Positions 27,425 through 37,761 of a stretch of 48,573 nucleotides of DNA are shown here, one piece after another; positions within the stretch are counted from its first letter, which is position 1, and every line of letters begins with the position of its first letter. The position numbers were made by a program, and so were the translations under genes. The stretch is from Streptomyces sp. UW30. Lineage in GTDB: Bacteria > Actinomycetota > Actinomycetes > Streptomycetales > Streptomycetaceae. The notes under the pieces are model-generated. The model had not been told where the DNA came from and made no database searches. It was given only the letters and a program-made list of their open reading frames with translations. The stretch spans positions 445,929 to 494,501 of the forward strand of contig NZ_RDBN01000021.1 in assembly GCF_008042075.1 (NCBI RefSeq), in the 5' to 3' direction.

Positions 27425-27856
27425 GTGTCGGACCAGACCGTCGTCGTCGCGGCGGACGCGCAGGCCGGGCGCCACATGGTCGTCGCGGCGGACTACTTCC
27501 AGTCCTACTCGGTCGTCGGACTGCTCGCCCTCGTCGGCGTGCTGTTCGTCGCCGTCGCGTTCGGAGCGGGCCGCCTGCTGCGCCCCGTGGTCCCCACGCC
27601 CGAGAAGCTCATGACGTACGAGTGCGGCGTCGACCCCGTCGGCGAGGGCTGGGCGCACACGCAGGTCCGGTACTACGTCTACGCCTTCCTCTACGTGATC
27701 TTCGCCATCGACTCGATCTTCCTGTTCCCCTGGGCCACGGTCTTCGCCGACCCGGGCTACGGCGCGACCACGCTCGTCGAGATGTTCATCTTCCTGGGCT
27801 TCCTGGCCGTGGGCCTGCTCTACGCATACAAGAAGGGCGTCCTGGCATGGACGTGA
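27425..27856 (+). CDS. nuoA: NADH-quinone oxidoreductase subunit A (second cluster)
   Basis: 143 aa from GTG 27425 ([12 protein letters not shown]...). Small membrane subunit with three spans around the quinone-module interface: [20 protein letters not shown], then [17 protein letters not shown] (conserved Cys-containing loop, here with the typical YECG), [19 protein letters not shown] and [19 protein letters not shown]. First gene of a ten-gene operon; its end overlaps nuoB by 10 bp. The N-terminus is about 15-20 residues longer than usual, and ATG 27476 is an alternative start but with a poor ribosome-binding site. Confidence 0.93.
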   Translation: MSDQTVVVAADAQAGRHMVVAADYFQSYSVVGLLALVGVLFVAVAFGAGRLLRPVVPTPEKLMTYECGVDPVGEGWAHTQVRYYVYAFLYVIFAIDSIFLFPWATVFADPGYGATTLVEMFIFLGFLAVGLLYAYKKGVLAWT

Positions 27857-28530
27857 CGCCAGACACCGAGGGGCAGCCGGTACTGCTGCCGGAGCCGAAG
27901 CGGCTGGGCGCACTGGCCCGTCTCGCGCCGGAGCCGATGAAGGTGATCCTGAACTGGGGCCGCCGCTATTCGCTCTGGGTCTTCAACTTCGGCCTCGCCT
28001 GCTGCGCGATCGAGTTCATCGCCGCGTCGATGGCCCGCCACGACTTCATCCGCCTCGGCGTGATCCCCTTCGCGCCCGGCCCCCGCCAGGCCGACCTCAT
28101 GGTCGTCTCGGGCACGGTGACGGACAAGATGGCCCCGGCCGTCAAGCGGCTGTACGAGCAGATGCCCGAGCCGAAGTACGTCATCTCCTTCGGGGCGTGC
28201 TCCAACTGCGGCGGACCGTACTGGGACTCCTACTCCGTCACCAAGGGCGTCGACCAGATCATCCCGGTCGACGTCTACGTCCCCGGCTGCCCGCCGCGCC
28301 CCGAGGCGCTGCTCCAGGGCATCCTGAAGCTCCAGGAGAAGATCGCGCGGGAGTCGCTGGGGGAGCGGTACGGCAGCGGGACGGCGCGGCCGTCGGCGGC
28401 GGCGTTGCAGAGCGGGTTGGTGCGGGGGCCGCAGGTGCCGGGTGCGGATGGTGCCGGTGGTTCGAGTGACGCCGGTGGTGCCGGTGCGACCGGTACGGGC
28501 GCCACGGGCTCGGGGGAGGCCGCCCGATGA
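27847..28530 (+). CDS. nuoB: NADH-quinone oxidoreductase subunit B (second cluster)
   Basis: 227 aa. Peripheral subunit carrying the terminal N2 [4Fe-4S] cluster, with the ligand set visible: tandem Cys in [10 protein letters not shown], Cys in [12 protein letters not shown] and Cys in [13 protein letters not shown]. The fold portion ends near residue 175. The remaining ~50 residues (from [11 protein letters not shown]) are Gly/Ala/Thr-rich and disordered-looking ([17 protein letters not shown]), an extension not needed for the fold. The ATG overlaps nuoA, and nuoC starts at the ATGA stop. The natural partner for N2 quinone chemistry, NuoD, is not encoded in the operon. Confidence 0.95.
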   Translation: MDVTPDTEGQPVLLPEPKRLGALARLAPEPMKVILNWGRRYSLWVFNFGLACCAIEFIAASMARHDFIRLGVIPFAPGPRQADLMVVSGTVTDKMAPAVKRLYEQMPEPKYVISFGACSNCGGPYWDSYSVTKGVDQIIPVDVYVPGCPPRPEALLQGILKLQEKIARESLGERYGSGTARPSAAALQSGLVRGPQVPGADGAGGSSDAGGAGATGTGATGSGEAAR

Positions 28531-29912
28531 CGACGATCGGCTGGCTGCCCGCCCCTGTCGAGGACCTCTTCGGTCCGGAGGCGACGGCCGAGGAGTCGTA
28601 CGAGGTCCTGACGGTCGACGTACCCCCGGCCTCCTGGATCGCTGCGCTTGAGGCGGCCCGCGACGAGTTGGGCTGCACCTACTTCGACTGGCTGAGCGCG
28701 GTCGACGAACCGGGCACGGGTTTCCGCGTCGCGGCCCACGTCGCCGCCCTTTCTCCGGTACGGCGCCTGCTGGTCCGTACGACGGTCCCGCACGAGGCGC
28801 CGACGCTGCCCTCGGCGGTGGGCGTCTACGCGGGCGCGGCCTGGCACGAGCGGGAGACGCACGAGATGTTCGGCGTGGTGTTCTCCGACCACCCGGCCCT
28901 TGACCACCTGCTCCTCCCGGACAACTTCGAGGGCCACCCCCTGCGCAAGGACTTCGTCCTGGCGGCCCGCGTCGTCAAGGCCTGGCCCGGCGCCAAGGAA
29001 CCCGGCGAGTCCGAGCACGGCGGCCCCAAGCGCCGCCAGATGCTCCCGCCCGGCGTCCCCGACCCGAACGAATGGGGCCCTCTGAAGGGCCAGCTTCCCC
29101 CTGCCCCGGCCCGCCCGGCCCGTGCCGCGGGCCGCGCAGCGGGAGACCGCCCGGCCCGAGCGGCCGGCGATCGGCCGGCACGGGCAGCGGGCGAACGACC
29201 GGTGCGTCGTGCTCGTACGGCGGCGGAGGGTTCGGCGAGTCAGGCGGTGCCGGAGGCCGGGGCGGCGGAGGGTGCTGCGCCTGCGCGTCGTGCTCGTACG
29301 GCGGCGGAGGGTTCGGCGAGTCAGGCGGTGCCGGAGGCCGGGGCGGCGGAGGGTGCTGCGCCTGCGCGTCGTGCTCGTACGGCGGCCGAGGGTTCGGCGA
29401 GTCAGGCGGTGCCGGAGGCCGGGGCGGCGGAGGGTGCTGCGCCTGCGCGTCGTGCTCGTACGGCGGCCGAGGGCTCGGCGAGTCAGGCGGTGCCGGAGGC
29501 CGGGGCGGCCGAGGGCACCACTCCTCCGTCCGGCCCTCGCCGCTCGCGCAGCGCCTCGCAGGGCTCGGCGAGCCAGAGGACCACGCCGGACGCCGCGGCA
29601 CCGGAAGCCGCCGCCCCTGACAAGTCGGCGCCCGAATCTGCCGTACCTGACGAGTCGGCGCCCGACACGGCCACGTCCGAGGCGGCGCCCCCCAAGGCGC
29701 CCCGCAGCCCGGACGCCCCGTGGCACCACGCCCGTCCCGCCTTCGACGAGCCGGAGCCGGAGCCCGAGCGCCCGTCCGAGTCCGAGCCGGAACCGGAGTC
29801 GGCACCCGCGCAGTCCGCCGGCGGTGAGCCGGCGACCACCGCCGAGCCCGCCCCTGATGCAGACCCCGCAGACCCCGCAGACCGCGACGACTCCGCAGGA
29901 GGCCCGCAGTGA
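28527..29912 (+). CDS. nuoC: NADH-quinone oxidoreductase subunit C with long repeat tail (second cluster)
   Basis: 461 aa. The 30-kDa-subunit domain occupies about residues 20-185: [17 protein letters not shown], then the signature [17 protein letters not shown] and [19 protein letters not shown]. Normal NuoC is about 200-240 aa. Here a tail of about 270 residues follows, Ala/Pro/Glu/Arg-rich, with four 27-residue copies ([20 protein letters not shown]...) at residues 227-333 and then acidic Pro-Glu-Ser repeats ([18 protein letters not shown]). The tail is predicted disordered. It ends with GTGA shared with nuoH, so the tail is translated in the operon unless a frameshift intervenes. Its role is unknown; it might stand in for a missing hydrophilic partner or be slippage-driven. 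Confidence 0.92.
   Translation: MTTIGWLPAPVEDLFGPEATAEESYEVLTVDVPPASWIAALEAARDELGCTYFDWLSAVDEPGTGFRVAAHVAALSPVRRLLVRTTVPHEAPTLPSAVGVYAGAAWHERETHEMFGVVFSDHPALDHLLLPDNFEGHPLRKDFVLAARVVKAWPGAKEPGESEHGGPKRRQMLPPGVPDPNEWGPLKGQLPPAPARPARAAGRAAGDRPARAAGDRPARAAGERPVRRARTAAEGSASQAVPEAGAAEGAAPARRARTAAEGSASQAVPEAGAAEGAAPARRARTAAEGSASQAVPEAGAAEGAAPARRARTAAEGSASQAVPEAGAAEGTTPPSGPRRSRSASQGSASQRTTPDAAAPEAAAPDKSAPESAVPDESAPDTATSEAAPPKAPRSPDAPWHHARPAFDEPEPEPERPSESEPEPESAPAQSAGGEPATTAEPAPDADPADPADRDDSAGGPQ
29205..29515 (+). repeat. 81-bp tandem repeat, four copies, in nuoC
   Basis: Copies start at 29205, 29286, 29367 and 29448, each beginning cgtcgtgctcgtacggcgg. Copies 1 and 2 are essentially identical, copies 3-4 carry cggccg variants, and the fourth breaks off after the gaggccggggcggcc part. 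Because 81 is a multiple of 3, all frames stay open across it, creating spurious long overlapping frames. Confidence 0.95.
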
Positions 29913-30877
29913 ACGACGCGCTCGACGTCACCCTGCGACTCCTGATCGTCTTCGTCGTCTTCCTCACCTTCCCCCTGATCATCGGCCAGACCGAGCACAA
30001 GGTGATGGCCCACATGCAGGGCCGCCTCGGCCCGATGTACGCCGGTGGCTTCCACGGCTGGGCCCAACTCGTCGCCGACGGCGTGAAGTTCGCGCAGAAG
30101 GAGGACGTCGTCCCGGCCGGCGCCGATCGCCGTATCTTCCAGCTCGCCCCCGCCGTGGCGCTCCTGCCTTATCTGCTCGTCCTCCTCGCCATCCCCATCG
30201 GCCCGAGCGAGGGCGCGGTCGGCGAGGTCATCGACGCGGGCATCTTCTTCGTCCTCGCCGTGATGGGCGTGGGCGTCCTCGGCTCGCTCATGGCCGGCTG
30301 GGCGTCCGCCAACAAGTTCTCCCTCCTCGGCGGCCTGCGCACCGCCGCCCAGCTCCTCGCCTACGAACTCCCGATGCTGCTCACCGCCGCCTCCGTGGCG
30401 ATGGCGGCCGGCACCGTCTCCCTCCCCGGCATCCTCGACGCCTTCGAGTGGTGGTGGCTGCCCTGGCAGATCGTCGGCGCGATCGTCTTCTTCGTCGCCG
30501 GACTGGCCGAACTCCAGCGCCCGCCCTTCGACATGCCGGTCGCCGACTCGGAGATCATCTTCGGCGCCTACACCGAGTACACCGGCCTGCGCTTCGCCCT
30601 CTTCCTCCTTGCCGAGTACGCCGGAATCGTCGTCCTGTGCGGCCTGACCACCGTCCTCTTCCTGGGCGGCTGGCACGGCCCCTGGGGTGCCGACGGCCTC
30701 GGCTGGGTCTGGACCCTGCTGAAGACGGCAGTCCTCGCCTTCATCGTGATCTGGCTCCGCGTCACCTACCCCCGACTGCGCGAGGACCAGCTCCAGAAGC
30801 TCTCCTGGACCCTGCTCGTCCCCCTCTCCCTCGCTCAGATCGCCCTCACCGGCGTCGTCAAGGTGGTGATCCAGTAA
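29909..30877 (+). CDS. nuoH: NADH-quinone oxidoreductase subunit H (second cluster)
   Basis: 322 aa, eight-helix membrane subunit forming the quinone entry and linking the arms. Family marks: [20 protein letters not shown] (GPN-type loop, here GPMYAGG), AEELQ-type region [44 protein letters not shown], and a final region with [17 protein letters not shown]. The GTG start lies in the GTGA overlap with nuoC, with AGGAGG at good spacing. nuoD, usually between nuoC and nuoH (with E, F, G), is absent at this junction. The length is slightly short of the common 330-430 aa. Confidence 0.95.
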   Translation: MNDALDVTLRLLIVFVVFLTFPLIIGQTEHKVMAHMQGRLGPMYAGGFHGWAQLVADGVKFAQKEDVVPAGADRRIFQLAPAVALLPYLLVLLAIPIGPSEGAVGEVIDAGIFFVLAVMGVGVLGSLMAGWASANKFSLLGGLRTAAQLLAYELPMLLTAASVAMAAGTVSLPGILDAFEWWWLPWQIVGAIVFFVAGLAELQRPPFDMPVADSEIIFGAYTEYTGLRFALFLLAEYAGIVVLCGLTTVLFLGGWHGPWGADGLGWVWTLLKTAVLAFIVIWLRVTYPRLREDQLQKLSWTLLVPLSLAQIALTGVVKVVIQ

Positions 30878-30879
30878 CC

Positions 30880-31440
30880 ATGGCCCCCATTCCTGGAAGC
30901 GGCCTGGCCAAGGGCCTGGCCGTCACCCTCCGCACGATGACGAAGAAGTCCGTCACCGCGCAGTACCCGGACACCCAGCCCGACCTCCCGCCCCGCACCC
31001 GCGGTGTGATCGGACTGTTCGAGGAGAACTGCACGGTCTGCATGCTCTGCGCCCGCGAGTGCCCCGACTGGTGCATCTACATCGACTCCCACAAGGAGAC
31101 CGTCCCGGCCGCCACCCCGGGTGGCCGCGAGCGCAGCCGCAACGTCCTCGACCGCTTCGCCATCGACTTCGCCCTGTGCATGTACTGCGGTATCTGCATC
31201 GAGGTCTGTCCTTTCGACGCCCTGTTCTGGTCCCCGGAGTTCGAGTACGCCGAGACCGACATCCGCGAGCTCACCCACGAGCGCGACAAGCTCCGCGATT
31301 GGATGTGGACGGTCCCGGCCCCACCCGCTCTCGACCCCGGCGCGGAGGAGCCCAAGGAGATCGCCGCCGCCCGCAAGACCGCCGAGAAGCTGGCGGCCGC
31401 GCAGGCCGAGCCGACCGAGCCGCAGGAGGGCGAGTCGTGA
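30880..31440 (+). CDS. nuoI: NADH-quinone oxidoreductase subunit I (second cluster)
   Basis: 186 aa from ATG 30880, 2 nt after nuoH. Ferredoxin-like subunit with two [4Fe-4S] clusters (N6a/N6b): [15 protein letters not shown] and [18 protein letters not shown]. It begins [23 protein letters not shown], the N-terminal amphipathic helix. A ~45-residue charged C-terminal tail ([20 protein letters not shown]) follows. In a cluster without NuoE/F/G this subunit would be the electron entry point, where a ferredoxin could dock directly. Ends in GTGA shared with nuoJ. Confidence 0.96.
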   Translation: MAPIPGSGLAKGLAVTLRTMTKKSVTAQYPDTQPDLPPRTRGVIGLFEENCTVCMLCARECPDWCIYIDSHKETVPAATPGGRERSRNVLDRFAIDFALCMYCGICIEVCPFDALFWSPEFEYAETDIRELTHERDKLRDWMWTVPAPPALDPGAEEPKEIAAARKTAEKLAAAQAEPTEPQEGES

Positions 31441-32039
31441 GCCCCACCTCCGCCGCGCTGACGACGGCCGCGGACACGCACGGCTTCCTCTCCCCGACCG
31501 GCGTCGAGATCGCCTTCCTCCTCGTCGGCCTGGTCACCTTCGGCGCCGCCCTGGTCACCGTCACCACCCGGCAGCTGGTGCACGCCGCCCTGTGGCTGGT
31601 GGTCACGCTCGGCGGGCTCGCCGTCGAGTACCTCCTGCTCACCGCCGAGTTCATCGCCTGGGTGCAGGTCCTGATCTACGTCGGTTCCGTCGTCGTCCTC
31701 CTTCTCTTCGGTCTGATGCTCACGAGGGCCCCCATCGGCCGCTCTCCGGACGCCGACTCCGGCAACCGCTGGGTCGCCCTCACCGTGGCCGTCGCCGCCG
31801 CGGCCACCCTGGTCTGGGTGGTCGTCGACGCCTTCCGCACGACCTGGATCGACCTCGACGGCCCCGCCGCCGGCTCCACCCGGGCCACCGGCGAGAGCCT
31901 CTTCCAGAACTGGGTCCTCCCCTTCGAGGCCCTCTCCGTCCTCCTCCTCGCCGCTCTGGTCGGCGCGATCGTCCTGTCCCGTAAGGCGAAGGAGACCGCC
32001 CCCGAGCCCGGCGCCCCGAGCGAGAAGGAGCCGAGCTGA
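31437..32039 (+). CDS. nuoJ: NADH-quinone oxidoreductase subunit J (second cluster)
   Basis: 200 aa, five-helix membrane subunit: [40 protein letters not shown], then [26 protein letters not shown] (the conserved pi-bulge helix region with [11 protein letters not shown]), a fourth span [12 protein letters not shown], and the last helix [22 protein letters not shown] start in the overlap with nuoI; the TGATG junction couples it to nuoK. The C-terminus is short and hydrophilic. Confidence 0.95.
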   Translation: MSPTSAALTTAADTHGFLSPTGVEIAFLLVGLVTFGAALVTVTTRQLVHAALWLVVTLGGLAVEYLLLTAEFIAWVQVLIYVGSVVVLLLFGLMLTRAPIGRSPDADSGNRWVALTVAVAAAATLVWVVVDAFRTTWIDLDGPAAGSTRATGESLFQNWVLPFEALSVLLLAALVGAIVLSRKAKETAPEPGAPSEKEPS

Positions 32040-32428
32040 TGCATCTCGCCTATCCCGCCGTACTCTCCGCCCTCCTCTTCTGCACCGGCCTGTACGGCGT
32101 CCTCGCCCGCCGCAACGCGATCCTGGTCCTGATGTCCGTCGAGCTCATGCTCAACGCCGTCAACCTCAACCTGGTCGCCTTCGACGTCTGGCTCAGCAAG
32201 GCCGCCGAGGAGACCCTGCACTCCGGCCAGGCCCTGACCCTGTTCACCATCACCGTCGCCGCCGCCGAGATCGGCATCGGCCTGGCGATCGTCCTCGCCG
32301 TCCACCGCAACCGCGGCACCGCCGACATCGACAAGCTCCGCGACACCGCCGAGGGCCACGAGACCGACGGCCCCGACCACGACGCCCTCACCACCGGGCA
32401 GGCCGAGAAGGCTGAGGCCACCGCGTGA
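32039..32428 (+). CDS. nuoK: NADH-quinone oxidoreductase subunit K (second cluster)
   Basis: 129 aa, MrpC-like three-helix subunit. Conserved membrane glutamates needed for proton translocation are in [15 protein letters not shown] (helix 2) and [17 protein letters not shown] (helix 3). The N-terminus [22 protein letters not shown] is typical. The C-terminal tail of about 30 residues ([17 protein letters not shown]) is longer than in E. coli (100 aa). Overlaps nuoJ by 1 nt and nuoL by 4 nt (GTGA). Confidence 0.95.
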   Translation: MHLAYPAVLSALLFCTGLYGVLARRNAILVLMSVELMLNAVNLNLVAFDVWLSKAAEETLHSGQALTLFTITVAAAEIGIGLAIVLAVHRNRGTADIDKLRDTAEGHETDGPDHDALTTGQAEKAEATA

Positions 32429-34419
32429 CCACGACCACCCTCGCCGCGCTCGTCCCCCTCCTTCCTTTCCTCGGCGCCGCGGCCGGCCTGCTCCTGGGCC
32501 GTACCGCCCCCGGCTTCGTCCGTCCGCTCGCCGTCCTGCCGACGCTCGCGTCCCTGGTGCTGGCGGCGGTCGTCGCCGTGCGCCAGGGCGGCGACCAGGC
32601 GATCAACGCCGCCACCGAGCTCACGCCCACCGGCTCGGTCCCGATCGAACTCGCCCTGTACATCGACGGCTTCGCCGCGCTGGTCGCCGTACTCGTCGGC
32701 GTCGTCGCCACCTGCGTGCAGATCTACTCGACGGGCTACCTGCGCGAGGACCCGCGCTACCCCTCCTACGCCGCGCTCGTCTCCCTGTTCACCTCAGCGA
32801 TGCTGCTCGTCGTCTACTCCGGCGACCTGATGGTGCTGCTGGTCGGCTGGGAGATCATGGGCATCTGCTCGTACTTCCTGGTCGGCCACTACTGGGAGAC
32901 CCCGGAGGCCCGTGCCGCCTCCATCAAGGCCTTCCTGGTGACCAAGCTCGGTGACGTCCCCTTCCTCATCGGTCTGTTCGCACTCGCCACCGACGCCGGG
33001 TCCTTCCGCATCACGAGGATCCTCGACACCGTCGCGAGCGGCGGACTCGACAACCCGACGCTGGTCGCCCTGCTGCTTCTCGCGGGCGTGGCGGGCAAGT
33101 CGGCGCAGTTCCCGCTGCACACCTGGCTCCCCGACGCGATGGCGGGCCCGACGCCCGTCTCCGCGCTGATCCACGCCGCGACGATGGTCGCCGCCGGTGT
33201 CTACTTCGTCGCCCGACTCCTTCCGGTCTTCGAGGCATCCCAGGCCGCGATGATCGTCCTCGCCGCGATGGCCGCCGTCACGATGATCGGCTCCGGTCTC
33301 GCCGCGCTCGCCCAGGACGACATCAAGCGCGTCCTCGCCTACTCGACGATCGGCCAGCTCGGCTACATGACCGGTGCGCTCGCCGTCGCCGACCGCGGTG
33401 CCGCCGTCTTCCACCTCCTGTCCCACGGCGCCTTCAAGGCGCTGCTGTTCCTCGCGGCCGGCGTGATCATCCACGCCGCCGGCACCAACTCGCTGGCCGC
33501 CATGTCCCGCATGGGCCACCTGCGCGACCGCGTCCCGGACGCCTACTGGACGATGACCGTGGCGCTCCTCGCGCTCGCCGCGATCCCGCCGTTCAGCGGC
33601 TTCTTCTCCAAGGAGTCCGTCCTCGGCGCCGCCGAGCACGTCGCCACCGGCCACACCGAGCACGCCCCCGGCGCCACGGGCTGGCTCGTCCTCGTCTCCG
33701 GCCTGCTCACGGCCCTGCTCACCGCCGCGTACGCGATGCGCCTGTGGCTGCTGGCCTTCCGCGGCCGGGGCGCCGAGGCCCCCGACCACGGCAGGCAGCC
33801 GCTGACGATGACCGTGGTGCTGTGGGTACTCGCCGTGCCGTCCCTCGCCGTCGGCGGGCTTGCCTACCGCGTGCTGCCCGACTGGTTCGACGGCCGCGAC
33901 CTCGCCCCGACCCTCACCACCTCCGTCCTCGGCACGGGCGTTGCCCTCGTCGGCGGCATCGTCACCTACGCGGCCTGGCGGCACACCACGGCGGTGGCGG
34001 CGCGCGTCCCGCTGGGTGCGGACGCGGCCCACCCCGAGGGTGATGCCGGCCAGGTCGAAGCCGAGGCCATCGCCAGCCACGCACCCGTGTACGGGGGAGT
34101 GGCCTACGCACCCGACCCGGCGGACCCCGGCCGGCTGCTGCTCGGCCCACTGCACCGCCACGCCGCCGTCGGCTTCCACCTCGACGCCGTGTACCGGGTG
34201 CTGTTCGTCCGTCCGGTCCAGGCCGGCGCGAGTCTCGTCCGGTTCCTCGACCGCGAGGTCGTCGACACCTACGTACGCGGCGCGGGCGCCCTACCCCGCT
34301 GGCTCGGCATCGCCGTACGGCGCGCCCAGACCGGCAATGTGCAGACCTATGTGAGCGCGCTGCTCGCCGGCACCGTCGTCCTCGCGGTCGCCGCCGTCCT
34401 CGTCGCCACGGGAGCGTGA
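32425..34419 (+). CDS. nuoL: NADH-quinone oxidoreductase subunit L (second cluster)
   Basis: 664 aa, distal antiporter-like proton-pumping subunit. Motifs: [20 protein letters not shown] (essential Glu on helix 5), [34 protein letters not shown] (discontinuous helix with Lys), [37 protein letters not shown], and [11 protein letters not shown]. The lateral-helix C-terminal region (after residue 480) is rich in hydrophilic residues and ends with a last membrane helix [18 protein letters not shown]. Length slightly above E. coli NuoL (613). GTG start; nuoM follows after 6 nt. Confidence 0.96.
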   Translation: MTTTTLAALVPLLPFLGAAAGLLLGRTAPGFVRPLAVLPTLASLVLAAVVAVRQGGDQAINAATELTPTGSVPIELALYIDGFAALVAVLVGVVATCVQIYSTGYLREDPRYPSYAALVSLFTSAMLLVVYSGDLMVLLVGWEIMGICSYFLVGHYWETPEARAASIKAFLVTKLGDVPFLIGLFALATDAGSFRITRILDTVASGGLDNPTLVALLLLAGVAGKSAQFPLHTWLPDAMAGPTPVSALIHAATMVAAGVYFVARLLPVFEASQAAMIVLAAMAAVTMIGSGLAALAQDDIKRVLAYSTIGQLGYMTGALAVADRGAAVFHLLSHGAFKALLFLAAGVIIHAAGTNSLAAMSRMGHLRDRVPDAYWTMTVALLALAAIPPFSGFFSKESVLGAAEHVATGHTEHAPGATGWLVLVSGLLTALLTAAYAMRLWLLAFRGRGAEAPDHGRQPLTMTVVLWVLAVPSLAVGGLAYRVLPDWFDGRDLAPTLTTSVLGTGVALVGGIVTYAAWRHTTAVAARVPLGADAAHPEGDAGQVEAEAIASHAPVYGGVAYAPDPADPGRLLLGPLHRHAAVGFHLDAVYRVLFVRPVQAGASLVRFLDREVVDTYVRGAGALPRWLGIAVRRAQTGNVQTYVSALLAGTVVLAVAAVLVATGA

Positions 34420-34425
34420 GCAGGC

Positions 34426-36000
34426 GTGATCGATATCAACGAGTCCGTGATGCAGTTCCTTCTGGCGTTCGTCGTCGTCGGCCCGCTCCTCGGCGCCGCC
34501 GCCGCTCTCCTGCCCGCCCCGCCCGGGCTGAAGGGGAAGTCTCCCGAACAGGCCGTGCTCCGGCACGGCGTCACCGTCACCGGCGCGGTGCTCATCGCGG
34601 CGATCGTCCTCGCGCTCGGCTTCGACCACGACCAGCCGTCGAAGATGCAGGCCAGCACGGACATCAGCTGGATCCCCGCACTCGACGTGCGCATCCACCT
34701 CGGCATCGACGGCATTTCTCTCCCCCTTGTCGTCCTGACCGCGCTGCTGACCTTCCTCTGCGCGCTCTACTCGTACTTCAAGATGCCGTCGGGCCCGACC
34801 CCGAAGGCCTTTGTCGCGCTGGTGCTCGTCCTGGAGTCCGGCACCCTCGCCACCTTTGCCGTCCTCGACCTGCTCCTCTTCTTCCTCGCCTTCGAGATGG
34901 TCCTCATCCCGATGTACTTCCTCATCGCCCGCTGGGGCGGCGAGGGCCGCGCCGCGGCCGCCTGGAAGTTCATCCTCTACACGCTGCTCGGATCCGTGGT
35001 CATGCTGCTCGGCCTGCTCCTGATCGGAATCAAGGCGGGCACATTCGACATGGTGGCACTCGCCACTGACAACGGCCGGTCACTGACCACATCCGTGCAG
35101 GTCATCGCCGTTCTTTCGATCGGGCTCGGGCTCGCGGTCAAGACGCCGATGTGGCCGTTGCACAGCTGGCTGCCCGACGCCCACACCGCCGCCCCGACCG
35201 TCGGCTCGGTCCTGCTGGCCGGCGTGCTGCTGAAGATGGGTACGTACGGATTCGTCCGCATCCTGCTACCGATCACCCCCGACGGCTTCGCCGACTTCGC
35301 GCCCTACCTCGCCGCCTTCGCCGTCGTCGGGATCATCTACGGATCGCTGGCCTGCCTCGCCCTCGCCAAGCAGGGTGCGAAGGGCGACCTCAAACGCCTC
35401 ATCGCCTACTCCTCGGTCGGCCACATGGGCTTCGTCCTGCTCGGCATCGCCACGATGACCCCGACCGGCGTGAACGGCGCCCTGTTCGCCAACATCGCCC
35501 ACGGCCTCATCACCGGCCTCCTCTTCTTCCTGGTCGGCGCGCTGAAGGACCGTACGGGGACCACCGACCTCGACACCCTCGCCGACAAGACCGGCGCGGC
35601 CCTCTACGCCAAGACACCCCGCCTCGGCGGCCTGCTCGCCTTCGCCGCGGTCGCCTCGCTCGGGCTGCCGGGGCTCGCCGGGTTCTGGGGCGAGATGCTC
35701 GCGCTGTTCGGAGCGTTCGACCCTGCGGCCGAGCTCAGCCGCCCGGCCTTCCTCACCTTCATGGCGATCGGCGCCTTCGGCACCCTGCTCACGGCCGCGT
35801 ACCTGCTGGTCGTGGTCCGCCGCGTCTGCATGGGCGCCGCGCCCCAGGAGGCCCCGAAACTCGCCGACGTCCAGAGCTACGAGTTCGCGGCCTGGACCCC
35901 GCTCGTCGTCCTCACCGTCGTCGCCGGACTGTGGCCGAAGACCCTCCTCGGCCTGACCGACCCGGCCGTGCAGCAGCTCCTCGCAGGAGGCACCCGATGA
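34426..36000 (+). CDS. nuoM: NADH-quinone oxidoreductase subunit M (second cluster)
   Basis: 524 aa, second antiporter-like subunit with about 14 helices. LLFFLAFEMVLIPMYFLIARWGG carries the conserved helix-5 Glu; KTPMWPLHSWLPDAHTAAPTVGSVLLAGVLLKMGTYGF holds the Lys and broken helix; KGDLKRLIAYSSVGHMGFV and HGLITGLLFFLVGAL follow. GTG start. The gene ends in ATGA shared with nuoN. Confidence 0.96.
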   Translation: MIDINESVMQFLLAFVVVGPLLGAAAALLPAPPGLKGKSPEQAVLRHGVTVTGAVLIAAIVLALGFDHDQPSKMQASTDISWIPALDVRIHLGIDGISLPLVVLTALLTFLCALYSYFKMPSGPTPKAFVALVLVLESGTLATFAVLDLLLFFLAFEMVLIPMYFLIARWGGEGRAAAAWKFILYTLLGSVVMLLGLLLIGIKAGTFDMVALATDNGRSLTTSVQVIAVLSIGLGLAVKTPMWPLHSWLPDAHTAAPTVGSVLLAGVLLKMGTYGFVRILLPITPDGFADFAPYLAAFAVVGIIYGSLACLALAKQGAKGDLKRLIAYSSVGHMGFVLLGIATMTPTGVNGALFANIAHGLITGLLFFLVGALKDRTGTTDLDTLADKTGAALYAKTPRLGGLLAFAAVASLGLPGLAGFWGEMLALFGAFDPAAELSRPAFLTFMAIGAFGTLLTAAYLLVVVRRVCMGAAPQEAPKLADVQSYEFAAWTPLVVLTVVAGLWPKTLLGLTDPAVQQLLAGGTR

Positions 36001-37520
36001 GCTCCCTGGCCCAGCCGATGGCCGCGAACCTCGTCCAGTCCGTCGACTGGCTCGCCATCGCGCCGCCCACCATCGCGGCGGCGGTCGGACTCGTGGTCCT
36101 CGTCGCCGACCTGTTCATCGCGGAACACAAGAAGGCGGTGCTCGGCTGGACGTCCGTGGCTGGCCTGGCTGCCGCCGTACTCCTGCTGCTGCCCCTCCTG
36201 GACGGGGACCGCTCCACGTTCTGCCTGGCGGGCGACGCCGGCCTGTGCAGCTACACGGCCGACCGCTTCACCCTCGTCATCCAGTTCCTGGTCCTCGGCG
36301 GCGCACTCCTCGCGGCCCTCCTGTCCGTCACCGCGCTCAAGGACGCCAACAAGCAACTCCCCGAAGGGGAGTTCTGGTTCCTGCTGCTCTCCTCCGCCGC
36401 CGGAGCCGCCCTACTGCCCGCCTCCCGGGACCTGGCGACCCTCATCGTCGCCCTGGAAGTCGCCTCGCTTCCCGCCTTCGCGCTCGTCGGCCTGCGCCAC
36501 GGCGACCGCAAGTCCTCCGAAGCCGCCCTGAAGTTCTTCCTGTCCTCGGTCACCGCGACCGCGGTCAGCCTCATGGGCATCAGCTTCGTGTATGCCTCCA
36601 CGGGCACCCTCTACCTCACACAGATCGCCGACCGCGTCCAGAACGTCGACGGACAGCTCCAGACCCTCACCCAGACCGGAGTCGTCCTCACCCTGGTCGG
36701 CTTCGCCTTCAAGACGGCCGCCGTGCCCTTCCACTTCTGGGTACCGGACACCTACGTAGGGGCGCCGCTGCCGATCGCCGCCTACCTGTCGGTCGTCGGC
36801 AAGGCGGTCGGCTTCACCGGGCTGATCCTGGTCACCGTCATCATGCTGCCGTCGTACGCCGACGTCTGGGGCCCCGCCCTCGCGGCGCTCGCGGCCCTCA
36901 CCATGACCGTCGGCAACGTCGGCGCCCTGCGCCAGCAGGCCACGCGCGCGTACAGCGCGGTACGCCTGCTCGCCTGGTCCTCCGTCGGCCAGGCCGGCTA
37001 CCTCCTGGTGCCGATCGCCGCCGCCGCGTACTCGGACGACGCCGAGCGCTCCATCGGCTCCACCGTCGCCTACGCCCTCATGTACGCCGCCGTGAACCTC
37101 GGCGCCTTCGCGGTGGCCGCACTCGTCGGCCGCACGAAGACCCTCAACCGCATCAGCGACTACCGCGGCCTGTACGCGCGCAACCCCCTGTCAGCCCTGA
37201 TCCTGGCCTTCTTCCTGCTCTGCCTCGCCGGACTCCCGCCGGGCATCATCGGCCTCTTCGCCAAGGTCACCGTCTTCTCCGCCGCCGTGGACGCCGGGCT
37301 CGGCTGGCTGGCCGTGGTCATGGCCGTCAACGTCGTGATCGCGCTGTTCTACTACCTCCAGTGGACGGCCCTGCTGTTCCGCGCCCCCGAGGGCGAGCCC
37401 GTCAGGTACCTCGCCCCCGCACCGCTCACGGCCGCGATGGCCGTCACCGGGGTCGTCGGCATCGTCCTGTCCGGGGCCCCCCAGCTGATCCTGCGGTTCG
37501 CCGACACCGGACTCTTCTGA
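35997..37520 (+). CDS. nuoN: NADH-quinone oxidoreductase subunit N (second cluster)
   Basis: 507 aa from ATG 35997, last gene of the operon. Third antiporter-like subunit: ATLIVALEVASLPAFALVGLR (Glu of helix 5), FKTAAVPFHFWVPDTYVGAPLPIAAYLSVVGKAVG, RLLAWSSVGQAGYLLVPIAA, YALMYAAVNLGAFAVAALVG, LCLAGLPPGIIGLFAKVTVF. Compared with nuoL and nuoM the second key Lys motif is VPFHFWVPDTY, as normal in NuoN. A strong inverted repeat follows the stop. Confidence 0.96.
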   Translation: MSSLAQPMAANLVQSVDWLAIAPPTIAAAVGLVVLVADLFIAEHKKAVLGWTSVAGLAAAVLLLLPLLDGDRSTFCLAGDAGLCSYTADRFTLVIQFLVLGGALLAALLSVTALKDANKQLPEGEFWFLLLSSAAGAALLPASRDLATLIVALEVASLPAFALVGLRHGDRKSSEAALKFFLSSVTATAVSLMGISFVYASTGTLYLTQIADRVQNVDGQLQTLTQTGVVLTLVGFAFKTAAVPFHFWVPDTYVGAPLPIAAYLSVVGKAVGFTGLILVTVIMLPSYADVWGPALAALAALTMTVGNVGALRQQATRAYSAVRLLAWSSVGQAGYLLVPIAAAAYSDDAERSIGSTVAYALMYAAVNLGAFAVAALVGRTKTLNRISDYRGLYARNPLSALILAFFLLCLAGLPPGIIGLFAKVTVFSAAVDAGLGWLAVVMAVNVVIALFYYLQWTALLFRAPEGEPVRYLAPAPLTAAMAVTGVVGIVLSGAPQLILRFADTGLF

Positions 37521-37553
37521 GCCCTGGCGCCCAGCCCTGGGGCGTTCCGCACG

Positions 37554-37588
37554 CGCGCGCGTGGGACGACCTGCCTCCCACGCGCGCG
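37554..37588 (+). terminator. Terminator of nuo operon
   Basis: Perfect 13-bp stem cgcgcgcgtggga / tcccacgcgcgcg with a 9-nt loop, 34 bp after the nuoN stop. No T-run, as usual in Streptomyces. Confidence 0.8.
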
Positions 37589-37761
37589 GGCGCGTTCACC
37601 CGTACGGCCCACGCCCGCCGCCGTACGCACAAGGGAACCCGTGGCCCTCGCCTGGCGTTGACCAGTACAGAAGAGTCCACTGGACGTGACACCACGCCAC
37701 CAGTGGCATCGCAGATCGACCAGCAAAGGGTTCCCCTGCCGCACCACTTGGAGGGCGTACC

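Noticed and set aside
29205..29515. Possible CRISPR array at the 81-bp repeats
   Set aside because: Units are head-to-tail without spacers and encode protein.
29122..31440. 772-codon frame covering part of nuoC, nuoH and all of nuoI
   Set aside because: Only its last 186 codons (nuoI) are real; the first part is shadow of nuoC (kept open by the 81-bp repeat) and nuoH.
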